From: Clostridia bacterium
Lineage (GTDB): Bacteria > Bacillota > Clostridia > Christensenellales > Aristaeellaceae
Reading direction: 5' to 3'
Length of the DNA: 44,968 bases
Assembly (NCBI GenBank): GCA_017547285.1
Contig: JAFYQB010000032.1
Span: forward strand, 1-44,968
Shown: positions 1 to 7,890 of the stretch, one piece after another
How the letters are laid out: every line of letters begins with the position of its first letter
How positions within the stretch are numbered: the stretch's first letter is position 1
Translations under genes and position numbers: made by a program
Notes under the pieces: generated by a model
What the model was told of the DNA's origin: nothing
The model's input: the letters and a program-made list of their open reading frames with translations, nothing else
Database searches by the model: none

Positions 1-12
1 ACAGGAGTCCAG

Positions 13-50
13 AGGATCTAAGGGGGGAAATCGAAATCCCCCCTGATCCT
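13..50. repeat. GC-rich stem-loop at left edge
   Basis: An inverted repeat: AGGATC at 13-18 pairs with GATCCT at 45-50, and GGGGGGA at 22-28 pairs with TCCCCCC at 37-43, around a short AT-rich loop. No run of T follows directly, so it is not a clear intrinsic terminator. It may be the 3' hairpin of a gene to the left of the window. Confidence 0.6.
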
Positions 51-67
51 TTGGCCCGAGCGGAGCG

Positions 68-180
68 GAAGAGAACCGCGCAAGCACCGGCAGTGCTTGC
101 AACAAGCTGAGCACGCAAGCTCCATCGAAGAGAACCGCGCAAGCACCGGCAGTGCTTGCATCAAACTGATCACGTAAGCC
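68..180. repeat. Tandem 59-bp repeat, two copies
   Basis: A unit beginning GAAGAGAACCGCGCAAGCAC starts at 68 and again at 127, a period of 59 bp; the second copy diverges in its last third. Each copy carries a hairpin, GCAAGCAC and GTGCTTGC around CGGCA (80-100 and 139-159). The array ends just before the ribosome site of the FHA gene and so probably lies in its 5' region. Two copies with a long period do not make a CRISPR array. Confidence 0.75.
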
Positions 181-221
181 CCTCACTCCCCCCTCTGCCT
201 ACGGAAAGGAGGCCATCCCCC

Positions 222-1208
222 ATGCCCGATAACGTCTACGAAGTGCTCGCACAGGCTGCGCGGTACTGGTTTTTGTTTTGGATGACGCTGATTGCATGGC
301 GCAGCTGGCGCTGGTACCGCAAGGACAAACGCGCGGCAAAGAAACGGCTGAAACTGTTGCCGGACGCCGGTTTTGTGGGCGAAATGGTGGTTGTGGACGG
401 CGGTGAGGACGTCGCCCGCGGCACGGTATATCAGGTGCCGGTAGAAGGCACGCTGGGCACGGCGCGCACCAACGACCTGTGCGTGCAGGCGGATGGTGTG
501 GAACGCAGACATCTTTGGTTCCGTTTTGACGACCGCAAGGGTCTGATGGTGGAGCCGTTTGGGAAGAATTCTGTGCATGTGGACGGCGAGGACTTCAAAA
601 GCCGCAGACAGCCGCTGTATATGGCGCATGGTTCGTGGCTGATCGTGGGCGGCATAAAGATGCGCCTGCGCCTGTTTGCAGGCTTTGAAAGCGTGGGGCA
701 TGCCAGTGTGCGCAGCGGCGTGGAATGGCAGGAGGAACCGCAGCCCCAGCAGCCGCAGTACACGCAGGAACAGGTGCAGCAGATGCTGTTCCAGCAGTGG
801 CAGATGCAGCAAATGCAGCAGGCGTACCAGCAGGGTTATCAGCAGGCCATGGCGCAGCAGATGCAGGCGCAGGAAATGGCGGAAGATGTTTCCGAAGAAG
901 CGCAGCCTGAGTGGACCTATGACGAAGATCCCGACGCGCTGCCTTTTGACATGGCAAACATCGCCCGCGAAGAGGGACTGGTGGATAACAGCATCTACAT
1001 GCGTCCCGCCGGGCAGAAGAAGCCCGAGCTCCCGTCTGAAGAGCCTGTTTTCTATCCCCCTGTGATGGACGATGAGGAAGAGGAAGACGACTGGATCCTG
1101 GAACCAAGCGATGAACCTCAAAAGAGCGACTATGTGGGTCAGGACGAGGCTGAAGTGATGAAACGTGAAGTCTGGGATCCGTTCTTCAGGGGAGGAAACA
1201 GGCGATGA
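222..1208 (+). CDS. Membrane-anchored FHA-domain protein
   Basis: Predicted 328-residue protein. A hydrophobic segment near residues 14-26 (WFLFWMTLIAW) anchors the N-terminus and a basic stretch follows. Residues of about 70-155 resemble an FHA phosphothreonine-binding fold (GTLGTARTNDL, then RRHLWFRF and a GKNSVHVDG turn), although the canonical GR/S/H pattern is loose. A Gln/Met-rich stretch (about 178-220) and an acidic tail follow. I chose the ATG at 222 because GGAAAGGAGG lies just upstream; an in-frame ATG at 156 has no such site. The gene overlaps the SEDS gene by ATGA. FHA-SEDS-PBP order recalls the actinobacterial fhaB-rodA-pbpA cluster, so a role in steering septal or lateral wall synthesis in response to Ser/Thr kinase signalling is inferred; no kinase gene is in the window. 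Confidence 0.75.
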   Translation: MPDNVYEVLAQAARYWFLFWMTLIAWRSWRWYRKDKRAAKKRLKLLPDAGFVGEMVVVDGGEDVARGTVYQVPVEGTLGTARTNDLCVQADGVERRHLWFRFDDRKGLMVEPFGKNSVHVDGEDFKSRRQPLYMAHGSWLIVGGIKMRLRLFAGFESVGHASVRSGVEWQEEPQPQQPQYTQEQVQQMLFQQWQMQQMQQAYQQGYQQAMAQQMQAQEMAEDVSEEAQPEWTYDEDPDALPFDMANIAREEGLVDNSIYMRPAGQKKPELPSEEPVFYPPVMDDEEEEDDWILEPSDEPQKSDYVGQDEAEVMKREVWDPFFRGGNRR

Positions 1209-2533
1209 GCAAAAACAAACGCTCCCGCGCCGAACGCCGCGAGCGGGACAAGGCTGCAGCGGCCAGGCGCCGCAGACCGGATTGGATGCTGGTTTCGGCC
1301 ATGATGCTGTTCTTTTTCAGCGCCTTTCTGCTGATTTCTTTGCACGGCGAGATCAGGGAAGACGGTTTTGTGCTGGCCGCCGTGGTGCCGCTGATGATCT
1401 ACATTGCCACCATGTGGATGCCGCGCTTTTTTCCGGCGGATAAGCTGTTGTTGGCGATTGCCAACTTCCTGTGCGCCCTGGGCGTACTGGTTTTGTACGT
1501 GACAGACCGCGGCGCCGGCACATCGCGCGGCGTGCAGCAGGCCATGTATTACGGCGTGGGCATTCTGGCCATGCTGGTGTGTATCCTGCTGGTGCGCTAC
1601 ATTCAAAACTGGCATTTTCTGATCAAGGTGGTCATGCTGGGCTCGGCGGCGCTGATGGTGCTGCCGCTGGCCATTGGTACGGAGCAGAACGGCGCGACCA
1701 ACTGGATCGTGATCGGCGGCACCAGCCTGCAGCCCAGCGAAATGGTCAAAATGGCGCTTTTGCTGATTCTGGGCTGGTACATGAGCCGCCATCAGTTCTG
1801 GCCGTGGTTCATTTTTGCAGGGTTCTGCCTGCTCACGCTCATGCTGCAGAAAGACCTTGGCACTGCGCTGATCTACTATGCCACCACCCTGTTCCTGTTC
1901 TGGGGCACCACGGGCAATCTGCCGCTCACCGGCTTGGGCATGATGGGCGGCTGCGGCGCGGCGGTGCTGGGCTACAGGATGTTTGCGCACGTCAAAAAGC
2001 GCGTGGCCATCTGGAAAAACCCGTGGCTGTACTATGAAACCAGCGGCTATCAGATGGTGCAGGCGCTGATGGCCATCGCCTCCGGCGGTCTGTTCGGCGT
2101 GGGACTGGGGTTGGGTTCGCCCCGCGTGATCCCGGTGTATTTCTCGGACGCCATTTTTGCCGTAATTTGCGAACAGTTCGGCATTTTGTTCGGCGTGCTG
2201 GTACTGGTGATGTATGTGATCCTCATTCTGCGCGGCGCGTCCATTGCAGCCGGCGCAAGGCATAGCTTCCATGCCATTATTGCCATGGGCGCAACGGTCA
2301 TGCTGGGCGTGCAGACGTTTGTGATCATCGGCGGCGTGATGAAGCTTATTCCCCTCACAGGCGTAACCATGCCGTTCGTCAGTTACGGCGGTACGTCGCT
2401 GGTCAGCTGCATGGGCCTGATCGGGCTGATTCAGGGCGTCGCCAGCGTGAATCAGGATGATCTGGCATATGATTATGAGATCAGCCGTTCCATGCAGGAT
2501 ACGTTCGGCATGCCCAACGCGGAGGATTACTAA
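1205..2533 (+). CDS. SEDS peptidoglycan glycosyltransferase (FtsW/RodA/SpoVE family)
   Basis: A 442-residue polytopic membrane protein with about ten hydrophobic segments after a basic N-terminus. Family landmarks are visible: QKDLGTALIYY with Asp217, SDAIFAVICEQFG with Asp315 (RodA and FtsW carry a conserved Asp here), and PFVSYGGTSL near the C-terminus. SEDS proteins polymerise lipid II into glycan strands in partnership with a class B PBP; that PBP is encoded next, one base after this stop codon. Start and upstream stop overlap (ATGA), implying translational coupling. The sequence does not settle whether it serves elongation, division or sporulation; the FHA neighbour favours a RodA-like partner of a PbpA-like enzyme. 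Confidence 0.92.
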   Translation: MSKNKRSRAERRERDKAAAARRRRPDWMLVSAMMLFFFSAFLLISLHGEIREDGFVLAAVVPLMIYIATMWMPRFFPADKLLLAIANFLCALGVLVLYVTDRGAGTSRGVQQAMYYGVGILAMLVCILLVRYIQNWHFLIKVVMLGSAALMVLPLAIGTEQNGATNWIVIGGTSLQPSEMVKMALLLILGWYMSRHQFWPWFIFAGFCLLTLMLQKDLGTALIYYATTLFLFWGTTGNLPLTGLGMMGGCGAAVLGYRMFAHVKKRVAIWKNPWLYYETSGYQMVQALMAIASGGLFGVGLGLGSPRVIPVYFSDAIFAVICEQFGILFGVLVLVMYVILILRGASIAAGARHSFHAIIAMGATVMLGVQTFVIIGGVMKLIPLTGVTMPFVSYGGTSLVSCMGLIGLIQGVASVNQDDLAYDYEISRSMQDTFGMPNAEDY

Positions 2534-2534
2534 A

Positions 2535-3959
2535 ATGAAACAGCAAAGACTTCGCTTCCGCTTTCTGACGCTGATTACCATCGCCATGCTCATCATCAGC
2601 GGCGCATATGGACTGTACTCGGTATCCGCCTACGGAAACCGCTGGGTCTCCAGCGCGCGCAACACGCGCTACCGTTCCGCCAGAAGCCAGGTGGTTCCCG
2701 GCGATATCCTCGACCGCAACGGCGTGGTGGTCGCCAGCAGCGATGAAAACGGCAAGCGCACCTATCAGTCCAACACCCTGAGCCGTTCCAGCATGGTGCA
2801 CCTTCTGGGCGATACCGAAGGCAATGTGGCCAACGGCATCGAAAGCTTTCAGGCCAACTATCTGCTGGGTTTTGAAACCAGCCTGAACGAGCGTGTGAAC
2901 GCGCTGCTGGACGGGGTGCAGCGCAAGGGAGATACAGTGGTCATCACCGCCGACAGCAGGCTGCAAACCGAGATTGTAGAAATTTTCCTCAATACTTCCC
3001 AAACGCGCGGCAAATGCGGCGCAGCAGTGGTCATGAATTACAAAACCGGCGAGGTGCTGGCGATGGTCAGCCTGCCGGTGTACGACCCTCAGAACATCAC
3101 GGACGCTATCCGCAATTCCAGCCAGCACCCTTACTGGAACCGCGCTCTGCAAAGCCTGATGCCTCCTGGCTCCACGTTCAAAATCATTACGGCTGTGGCT
3201 GCACTGGAAAATCTGGCCAATGCGCAGAACGCCGTGTACACCTGCACGGGCGCAACGCAGGTGATGGACGAGCATCTCATCACCGACTACGGCAACGAGC
3301 AGCACGGCGAGATCAGCCTTGCCAAAGCCTTCCGCGTGAGCTGCAACAATGCCTTCGCCCAGACCGCCCTGGTGATCGGCGACAGCGCCCTGCGCAAAAC
3401 GGCGGAGAACTTCGGTTTTAACGATAATTTTCTCTTCCGTGATCTGGTGGTGGAAAACAGCCGCTATCCCACAACCAACCGCAACAGCTTTGAAATTGCA
3501 TGGAGCGGCGTGGGCCAGAGCCAGGTGGCGGTCACGCCGCTGCACCTGTGCATGGTTTCCGCCGCTATTGCCAACGAAGGCGTGATGATGGAGCCGCGGC
3601 TGCTCAGCCGTGTGCAGAGCCCCGCCGGAACGGTGCGCACCCGCACGTCCAGCCGCGTATACCGCACCGCATGCTCCAAAGAAACGGCGCAGATCATTGA
3701 CGGTTACATGAAGGACGTGGTCAAAAACGGCACCGGCACCCGCGCAAAGGTGGACGGGCTGACCATTGCAGGCAAAACCGGCAGTGCCGAGGGTTCCAGC
3801 AACGGCGTGGACGTGACCCACGCCTGGTTCACCGGCTACATCGATGATGACCGCTATCCCTACGCCGTGAGCGTTCTGGTGGAGGAAGGCGGCACGGGCG
3901 GCAGCGTGGCCGCGCCGGTTGCCCAGCAGATCTTTACCTACCTCAAACAGCATTATTAA
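2535..3959 (+). CDS. Class B penicillin-binding protein (PbpA-like transpeptidase)
   Basis: A 474-residue protein with one N-terminal membrane segment (about 9-28). The transpeptidase motifs are complete: S213-T-F-K216, S269-C-N271 and K414-T-G. It crosslinks peptide stems in the wall with the SEDS polymerase encoded just upstream. It is short for a class B PBP: the N-terminal pedestal is reduced and there are no PASTA repeats, as in mycobacterial PbpA and some sporulation PBPs. The ATG at 2535 is preceded by GGAGG at 2521-2525; the ribosome site lies in the last codons of the SEDS gene. An upstream in-frame extension into the SEDS gene was rejected. Confidence 0.93.
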   Translation: MKQQRLRFRFLTLITIAMLIISGAYGLYSVSAYGNRWVSSARNTRYRSARSQVVPGDILDRNGVVVASSDENGKRTYQSNTLSRSSMVHLLGDTEGNVANGIESFQANYLLGFETSLNERVNALLDGVQRKGDTVVITADSRLQTEIVEIFLNTSQTRGKCGAAVVMNYKTGEVLAMVSLPVYDPQNITDAIRNSSQHPYWNRALQSLMPPGSTFKIITAVAALENLANAQNAVYTCTGATQVMDEHLITDYGNEQHGEISLAKAFRVSCNNAFAQTALVIGDSALRKTAENFGFNDNFLFRDLVVENSRYPTTNRNSFEIAWSGVGQSQVAVTPLHLCMVSAAIANEGVMMEPRLLSRVQSPAGTVRTRTSSRVYRTACSKETAQIIDGYMKDVVKNGTGTRAKVDGLTIAGKTGSAEGSSNGVDVTHAWFTGYIDDDRYPYAVSVLVEEGGTGGSVAAPVAQQIFTYLKQHY

Positions 3960-4022
3960 CATGGATGAAACGGTGCATGACCGCATATCCTTGGCTTGAA
4001 TGATCAGCAAGGAGGATGCAGC

Positions 4023-5051
4023 ATGCACCATTTTCATTTTCTGGCGGGCGGCAATACCGCACAGGGATTCTATTCCTGTTTTGATTTCATTCTGCCCAAA
4101 GAGCAGCAAAAGCGCATGTACTATATCAAGGGCGGCCCCGGTGTGGGCAAGAGCACGCTGATGAAACGCTTTGCCAGAGCTGCGGAGGACAAGGGGCTGG
4201 AAGTGGAATATTTTCACTGTTCCTCGGACCCGGACAGTCTGGACGGCGTAAGCCTGCCTGCGCTGGGCGTTGGCATGATGGACGGCACTGCGCCGCATAT
4301 CTACGATCCCGTTATCCCTGGAGCCCGGGACACGCTGATTTCGCTGGGCGATTTTCTGGATGAAAAGGCGCTGCTTCCTCACGTGCGGGACATTGAAAAG
4401 GTGCAGAAGCAGATTTCGGCAAGGTTTGCGCGGTGCTACCGCTATCTGGCAGCTTCCGAACAGGTGCTGAAAGCCGCGCCGATGGCTGTGGAAAACGCCT
4501 CCAAGGCTCGTAAACTGGCGGATGAATGGATCGCCGCCATGCCGCTTCGGGGCGGTACAGGCACGGTGCGCAGGCTGTTTGCCTCTGCTTTTACCCCCAG
4601 GGGACAGGTGACGGTTGCCGATTTTGCACCGCTGGAACGCTGCATCACCATCGAATGCCCCTTTGGCTCGTACGCCACGGGGCTGATGCAGCGCCTCACG
4701 GAGGGCGCTGTGCGCCGTGGACTTCATGCGATTCAGCTGCTGGATCCGCTTTCACCCAAGGAAATCGCTCATGTCATCATTCCCGCGCACGGACTGGCAT
4801 ACTGCACCGGCAGCAGGGAAGCCTCCAGTGAATGGCTGGAAGCAGCCGCGCTGTTTGACTGGGCCGGCGAACCTGAGCACGAACAGAACTTTGACCGCAA
4901 CGCCTGCGAGCTGCTGTGGCAGAGAGCCACGGAGCAGCTGGCTGCCGCCAAGGGCCTGCATGACGAACTGGAACGGTTTTATGTGCAGAATATGGATTTT
5001 GACAGGTGGCAGAAGGTGCTGGATGGAATCGTGGAGCGGGAGATTGGGTGA
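4023..5051 (+). CDS. P-loop ATPase of unknown function (PRK06851-like)
   Basis: A 342-residue protein starting MHHFHFLAGGNTAQGF, with a Walker A motif GGPGVGKST near residues 37-45. No transmembrane segment or signal peptide is seen. It resembles, from memory, an uncharacterised clostridial ATP-binding family sometimes labelled PRK06851; those proteins can be longer. The ATG at 4023 follows AAGGAGG by seven bases. It lies 63 bp after the PBP gene and may share its transcript, but a wall role would be guilt by association only. The gene is followed directly by a composite hairpin repeat rather than a standard terminator. Confidence 0.75.
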   Translation: MHHFHFLAGGNTAQGFYSCFDFILPKEQQKRMYYIKGGPGVGKSTLMKRFARAAEDKGLEVEYFHCSSDPDSLDGVSLPALGVGMMDGTAPHIYDPVIPGARDTLISLGDFLDEKALLPHVRDIEKVQKQISARFARCYRYLAASEQVLKAAPMAVENASKARKLADEWIAAMPLRGGTGTVRRLFASAFTPRGQVTVADFAPLERCITIECPFGSYATGLMQRLTEGAVRRGLHAIQLLDPLSPKEIAHVIIPAHGLAYCTGSREASSEWLEAAALFDWAGEPEHEQNFDRNACELLWQRATEQLAAAKGLHDELERFYVQNMDFDRWQKVLDGIVEREIG

Positions 5052-5083
5052 GGAAGACGTGAAGAAGAGGCCTGGTGCAGCGC

Positions 5084-5370
5084 CCTCCTCATCAGTCACC
5101 TTCGGTGACAGCTTCCCCCCAGGGGGAAGCGTGCGGAGGGGCTGCGCGCCTTGCTTGTGTGTTCTCCGTAGGGGTGGGATAGATCCCGCCCGTGTGTTCC
5201 TCGCGCACGCAATTGGAACCGTAGGGAATCCCATGCAAGCGAGCCGGAGGCACTGTATTGCCTCCGGCGGTCTTAGCAGCAGCACCAAACACAAAAAACA
5301 AGCCCCGCGCCGAAGGCACGGAGCCGGGGTGCAGGGGTACTACCCCTGCCTACCCCTGCCTACCCCTGCG
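5084..5370. repeat. Composite hairpin element, locus 1 (modules A-D-B-C)
   Basis: This is the whole gap between the P-loop gene and the spore lipoprotein gene. Module A (5084-5139) has CTCATCAGTC, a GTCACC-TTC-GGTGAC triloop hairpin and a CTTCCCC/GGGGAAG hairpin. Module D (5171-5203) contains TGTGTTCCTCG. Module B (5235-5274) is AGCGAGCCGGAGG with a 10-bp stem at 5243-5252/5259-5268, ending GGCGGTCTT. Module C (5325-5370) has GCAGGGGT-ACT-ACCCCTGC, then a 10-bp unit TACCCCTGCC three times with a mismatch at the last base. The same modules recur in the same order at 9.9-10.2 kb. Confidence 0.85.
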
Positions 5371-6001
5371 TGTTGCTTTGGGGCTGGTTGACTTTGGGGG
5401 TGCCGCCGCCGGCAATGGTGGAGCCCAGATCCAGCAGCTTGGTCTGCAGTTCCTCAAAGGTGAAACCGGCGGAGGTCAGGCTTTTGGCAAGCTCCTTGAT
5501 GGTGGCGTACATTTCCCTGCTGTCGGTGACATGCACGCTGGTAATGGCTTTGTCGATGGTTTCCACGCGCTCGGTGATCATGTCCTTGAGCCGGTCATCC
5601 AGACCGCCCTGATACTGATCGTCGTACTCAATGGCCACAAGGGCAATGTTGCCGGCTACCACCACTTCCGCATCGTCGATCTCGGACAGCTTTTCCACTT
5701 CCTCCGCGATCTGTTCGGAAATGCGGCGCGCGTCCTCGAGCGTGTTGATGCCGCCGTTATTCATGGTTTCCGTGGTGGGCGTGGTATCCAGCCCGCCCAC
5801 ACCAGCGGTTCCCTGCGTGGCCGCAGGGGACATGCTGATGTTGGGATCCATGGTGTTCGCAGGCTCCATGGTGGGTGCTGCCGACGGCGCGGCGGATGTG
5901 GTGGGACTGGTCTGGGGCATGGTATCGGCGTTGCTGGTGCAGGCCGTGAACAGCGCCAGACTCATCAGGGTGACTGCCAGTAGAATCAGGATCCTTTTCA
6001 A
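5360..6001 (-). CDS. Spore lipoprotein of the YhcN/YlaJ family
   Basis: A 213-residue protein starting MKRILILLAVTLMSLALFTAC: a lipoprotein signal with lipobox FTAC and lipidated Cys21. A Thr/Pro/Ser/Met-rich linker follows to about residue 80, then the YhcN/YlaJ domain with DARRISEQIAEEVEKL and DDAEVVVAGNIALVAIEYD. Family members are made in the forespore and affect spore properties; this supports sporulation in the host. I chose a TTG start at 6001 because GCGAGGAGGCG sits eight bases upstream and the signal peptide begins there; an ATG at 6043 lacks a ribosome site. The stop codon lies within repeat module C, which also encodes the final Gln-Gly. Confidence 0.85.
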   Translation of the reverse strand: MKRILILLAVTLMSLALFTACTSNADTMPQTSPTTSAAPSAAPTMEPANTMDPNISMSPAATQGTAGVGGLDTTPTTETMNNGGINTLEDARRISEQIAEEVEKLSEIDDAEVVVAGNIALVAIEYDDQYQGGLDDRLKDMITERVETIDKAITSVHVTDSREMYATIKELAKSLTSAGFTFEELQTKLLDLGSTIAGGGTPKVNQPQSNTQG

Positions 6002-6091
6002 TGCTGTTCGCCTCCTCGCGCCTATTGTGGCCCGCTGCCGCACGGCTTATTGCGGAAAAATTTTGATTTGGCGCAGGGAGGCGAAAAAATT

Positions 6092-7285
6092 TTATCGCAC
6101 CCGGACGGCGCGGCTGAAATCAGCGGCGCCGTTTTCGATGGGCGCAAGGTACAGCTCATCCGGCAGGCTTTCAATGTAGGGGTACAGGTATTCGGCCCAG
6201 TCGTCGCCGTAGCCGGAGCAGGCGTATTCACCTGGGAAGAGTTCGGCGCCGTTTCCATCCACCAGGTGGAGATTGCATACCCAGTCGCCGTGCACGTCCA
6301 TGGCGGTATAGGGCATGATCACATTGCCGTCCTCGTCCGTCCAGCCTTCGCCGTGCTCGGCCTCGAAGGCATCCCACGCGTCGGGATTGCCCTGCAAATC
6401 AAGGGTGATATAGGTCATCAGCGGCGAATAGGCCGCCTCCGTCACCTTCGCCGTTACCTCTGGCAGCTCCACGGGAAGGTTGGGATGCTCGGTCACCACC
6501 TGATCCAGCATATCGCCCGTATCCAGCGTAAAGGTGACCAGCCCCTCGTCCGGCATTTTGAAGTTGCCGTTTTCATCCTTCCATTCCGGGTGCTCAAACA
6601 GCGGGAAATACTTGCTGGTATCCGGCTTCGCGCCAATTGGCAGGCTGATGTCCACCTCGCCGCTCAGCCGCACCGCGCCCGCATCCAGCCGCCAGTATTC
6701 CGTTACGATGATCTCGCCCGGCACGTCGCTGCCGGTGGTCACGCCGCCGGAACCGGAGAACATTTCCATGGTCAGCCCGTCAATCCAGAAGTTATCCGTC
6801 CACCAGCCCACGTTGTACTTGCTGAGCAGCTCGTCTTCCTCGTAAAGAAGCCCCTCCTTCAGCTGACCGTTTTCGTAAACGCCCAAAGATTCTTCGAAGC
6901 CGGGAAGACGGTAGCTGTAGCGCAAAAACAGGATGCGGCCGTCATATCCGGCCTCGGTCACGGCGATGTCCACCCCGTTGACGTTGGTATGCGCCAGATC
7001 GGCCTGCATCACCCGATCGGCGTTTTTGGGATTTTCGCTTGTCAGCAGGCTCAGCGTATCAAAAATCTGCCAGCGGTAGGCTGCAAAAGCGACCGTTCCC
7101 AGCAGCAGCGCGATGGCAAGCGCCAGTGCGAGCGCGCGGCGGGGGCGAAATACAAGCGCGCGAACCGGATCAGCCTGCTCTTGACAAACGATGCGGTTCA
7201 GCGTGTTTTCCATGGCACGGTGAAAATTTTCTGGCACTTCGGGCATGTTTTGCTGCATGCGTGTGCGAAGTTCTTTCTCGTTCAT
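6092..7285 (-). CDS. Membrane anti-sigma factor-like protein
   Basis: A 397-residue protein: a cytoplasmic N-terminal region (1-48), one membrane segment (about 51-69, ALALALAIALLLGTVAFAAY) and a long extracytoplasmic domain. This topology, with the ECF sigma gene immediately upstream and a 4-bp ATGA overlap, marks it as the cognate anti-sigma factor; it resembles DUF4179-type proteins found in this position in Firmicutes. The ATG at 7285 has GGAGGAG upstream; an in-frame start 18 bases earlier would cover this site. It would hold the sigma factor at the membrane until an envelope signal releases it. The signal is unknown, and no conserved site-1 cleavage motif was recognised. Confidence 0.8.
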   Translation of the reverse strand: MNEKELRTRMQQNMPEVPENFHRAMENTLNRIVCQEQADPVRALVFRPRRALALALAIALLLGTVAFAAYRWQIFDTLSLLTSENPKNADRVMQADLAHTNVNGVDIAVTEAGYDGRILFLRYSYRLPGFEESLGVYENGQLKEGLLYEEDELLSKYNVGWWTDNFWIDGLTMEMFSGSGGVTTGSDVPGEIIVTEYWRLDAGAVRLSGEVDISLPIGAKPDTSKYFPLFEHPEWKDENGNFKMPDEGLVTFTLDTGDMLDQVVTEHPNLPVELPEVTAKVTEAAYSPLMTYITLDLQGNPDAWDAFEAEHGEGWTDEDGNVIMPYTAMDVHGDWVCNLHLVDGNGAELFPGEYACSGYGDDWAEYLYPYIESLPDELYLAPIENGAADFSRAVRVR

Positions 7286-7767
7286 CCTTTCTCCTCCTCC
7301 CATTCATCACTAAGAAGCCTGCCCAGCCACCTGCGAGCGGCGCTCAGCCGCGTTTTGACGGTGCCTGTAGGCGTGCCGGTCATGGCGGAAATCTCCTGCA
7401 CGGTGCATCCCTCCATATAATGCAGCACAATCACCAAACGCCATTCCGGTTTGAGGCGGCTGATGGCTTCTGTCAGTTCGAGGGGCTGTTCAGGCGCGGC
7501 GATGCTTTCCGCCGCTTCGTCCAGTGGAAAAAAGCTGCGTCTCTTTTGCCGCCGAAGCATGTCTTTGCATTGGTTGACCAGAATCCGCATCAGCCACGGC
7601 TTAAAGTGATCCATGCTGCGCAGCGTGTGCTTCTTCTGCCATGCGCGCATCAGGGTGTCCTGCACAGCGTCCGCGCAGTCATCGCTGTTGCGCAAAATCG
7701 ACCAGCTTACATGGTACATCAGTTTTTCCAGCTGCATGGCTTCGCGCTGGAAGGTCATCGCGTCCAC
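7282..7767 (-). CDS. ECF RNA polymerase sigma factor
   Basis: A 161-residue sigma-70 family protein with only regions 2 and 4. Region 2 (about 12-75) includes DDCADAVQDTLMRAWQKK and the FKPWLMRILVNQCKDMLRR helix; region 4 (about 103-152) has LKPEWRLVIVLHYMEG and the helix-turn-helix VQEISAMTGTPTGTVKTRLSAAR. The GTG at 7767 follows AAAGGAG by eight bases; an ATG three codons in is a less well placed alternative. It directs polymerase to envelope-stress-type promoters and is co-translated with its anti-sigma. A possible autoregulated promoter lies at 7814-7837. Confidence 0.92.
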   Translation of the reverse strand: MDAMTFQREAMQLEKLMYHVSWSILRNSDDCADAVQDTLMRAWQKKHTLRSMDHFKPWLMRILVNQCKDMLRRQKRRSFFPLDEAAESIAAPEQPLELTEAISRLKPEWRLVIVLHYMEGCTVQEISAMTGTPTGTVKTRLSAARRWLGRLLSDEWEEEKG

Positions 7768-7813
7768 TTTCCTCGCTCCTTTCGGGTGGTTTTCCCGCGG
7801 GTTTCGTATATCA

Positions 7814-7837
7814 GACGCTTCGGGTTGGGGAATGGTT
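7814..7837 (-). promoter_or_regulatory. Possible ECF-type promoter of the sigma operon
   Basis: On the minus strand an AACC element is followed after 16 bases by CGTC, similar to ECF promoters with AAC and CGTA/CGTC boxes. No good TTGACA/TATAAT pair lies in this gap. The match is short and could be chance. Confidence 0.3.
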
Positions 7838-7848
7838 GTAGAGGATCA

Positions 7849-7884
7849 AAAAATTTTTCAGGCCACGCAGAAAATGCGTGGCCT
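7849..7884 (-). terminator. Terminator after murK
   Basis: Reading the minus strand, AGGCCACGCA and TGCGTGGCCT form a 10-bp stem around TTTTC, followed by A/T-rich sequence with a TTTTTT run. It begins seven bases after the murK stop codon. Confidence 0.8.
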
Positions 7885-7890
7885 GTTGAT

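Noticed and set aside
68..180. CRISPR-like tandem repeat at the left edge
   Set aside because: Only two copies with a 59-bp period, no short identical repeats separated by variable spacers, and no cas gene in the window.
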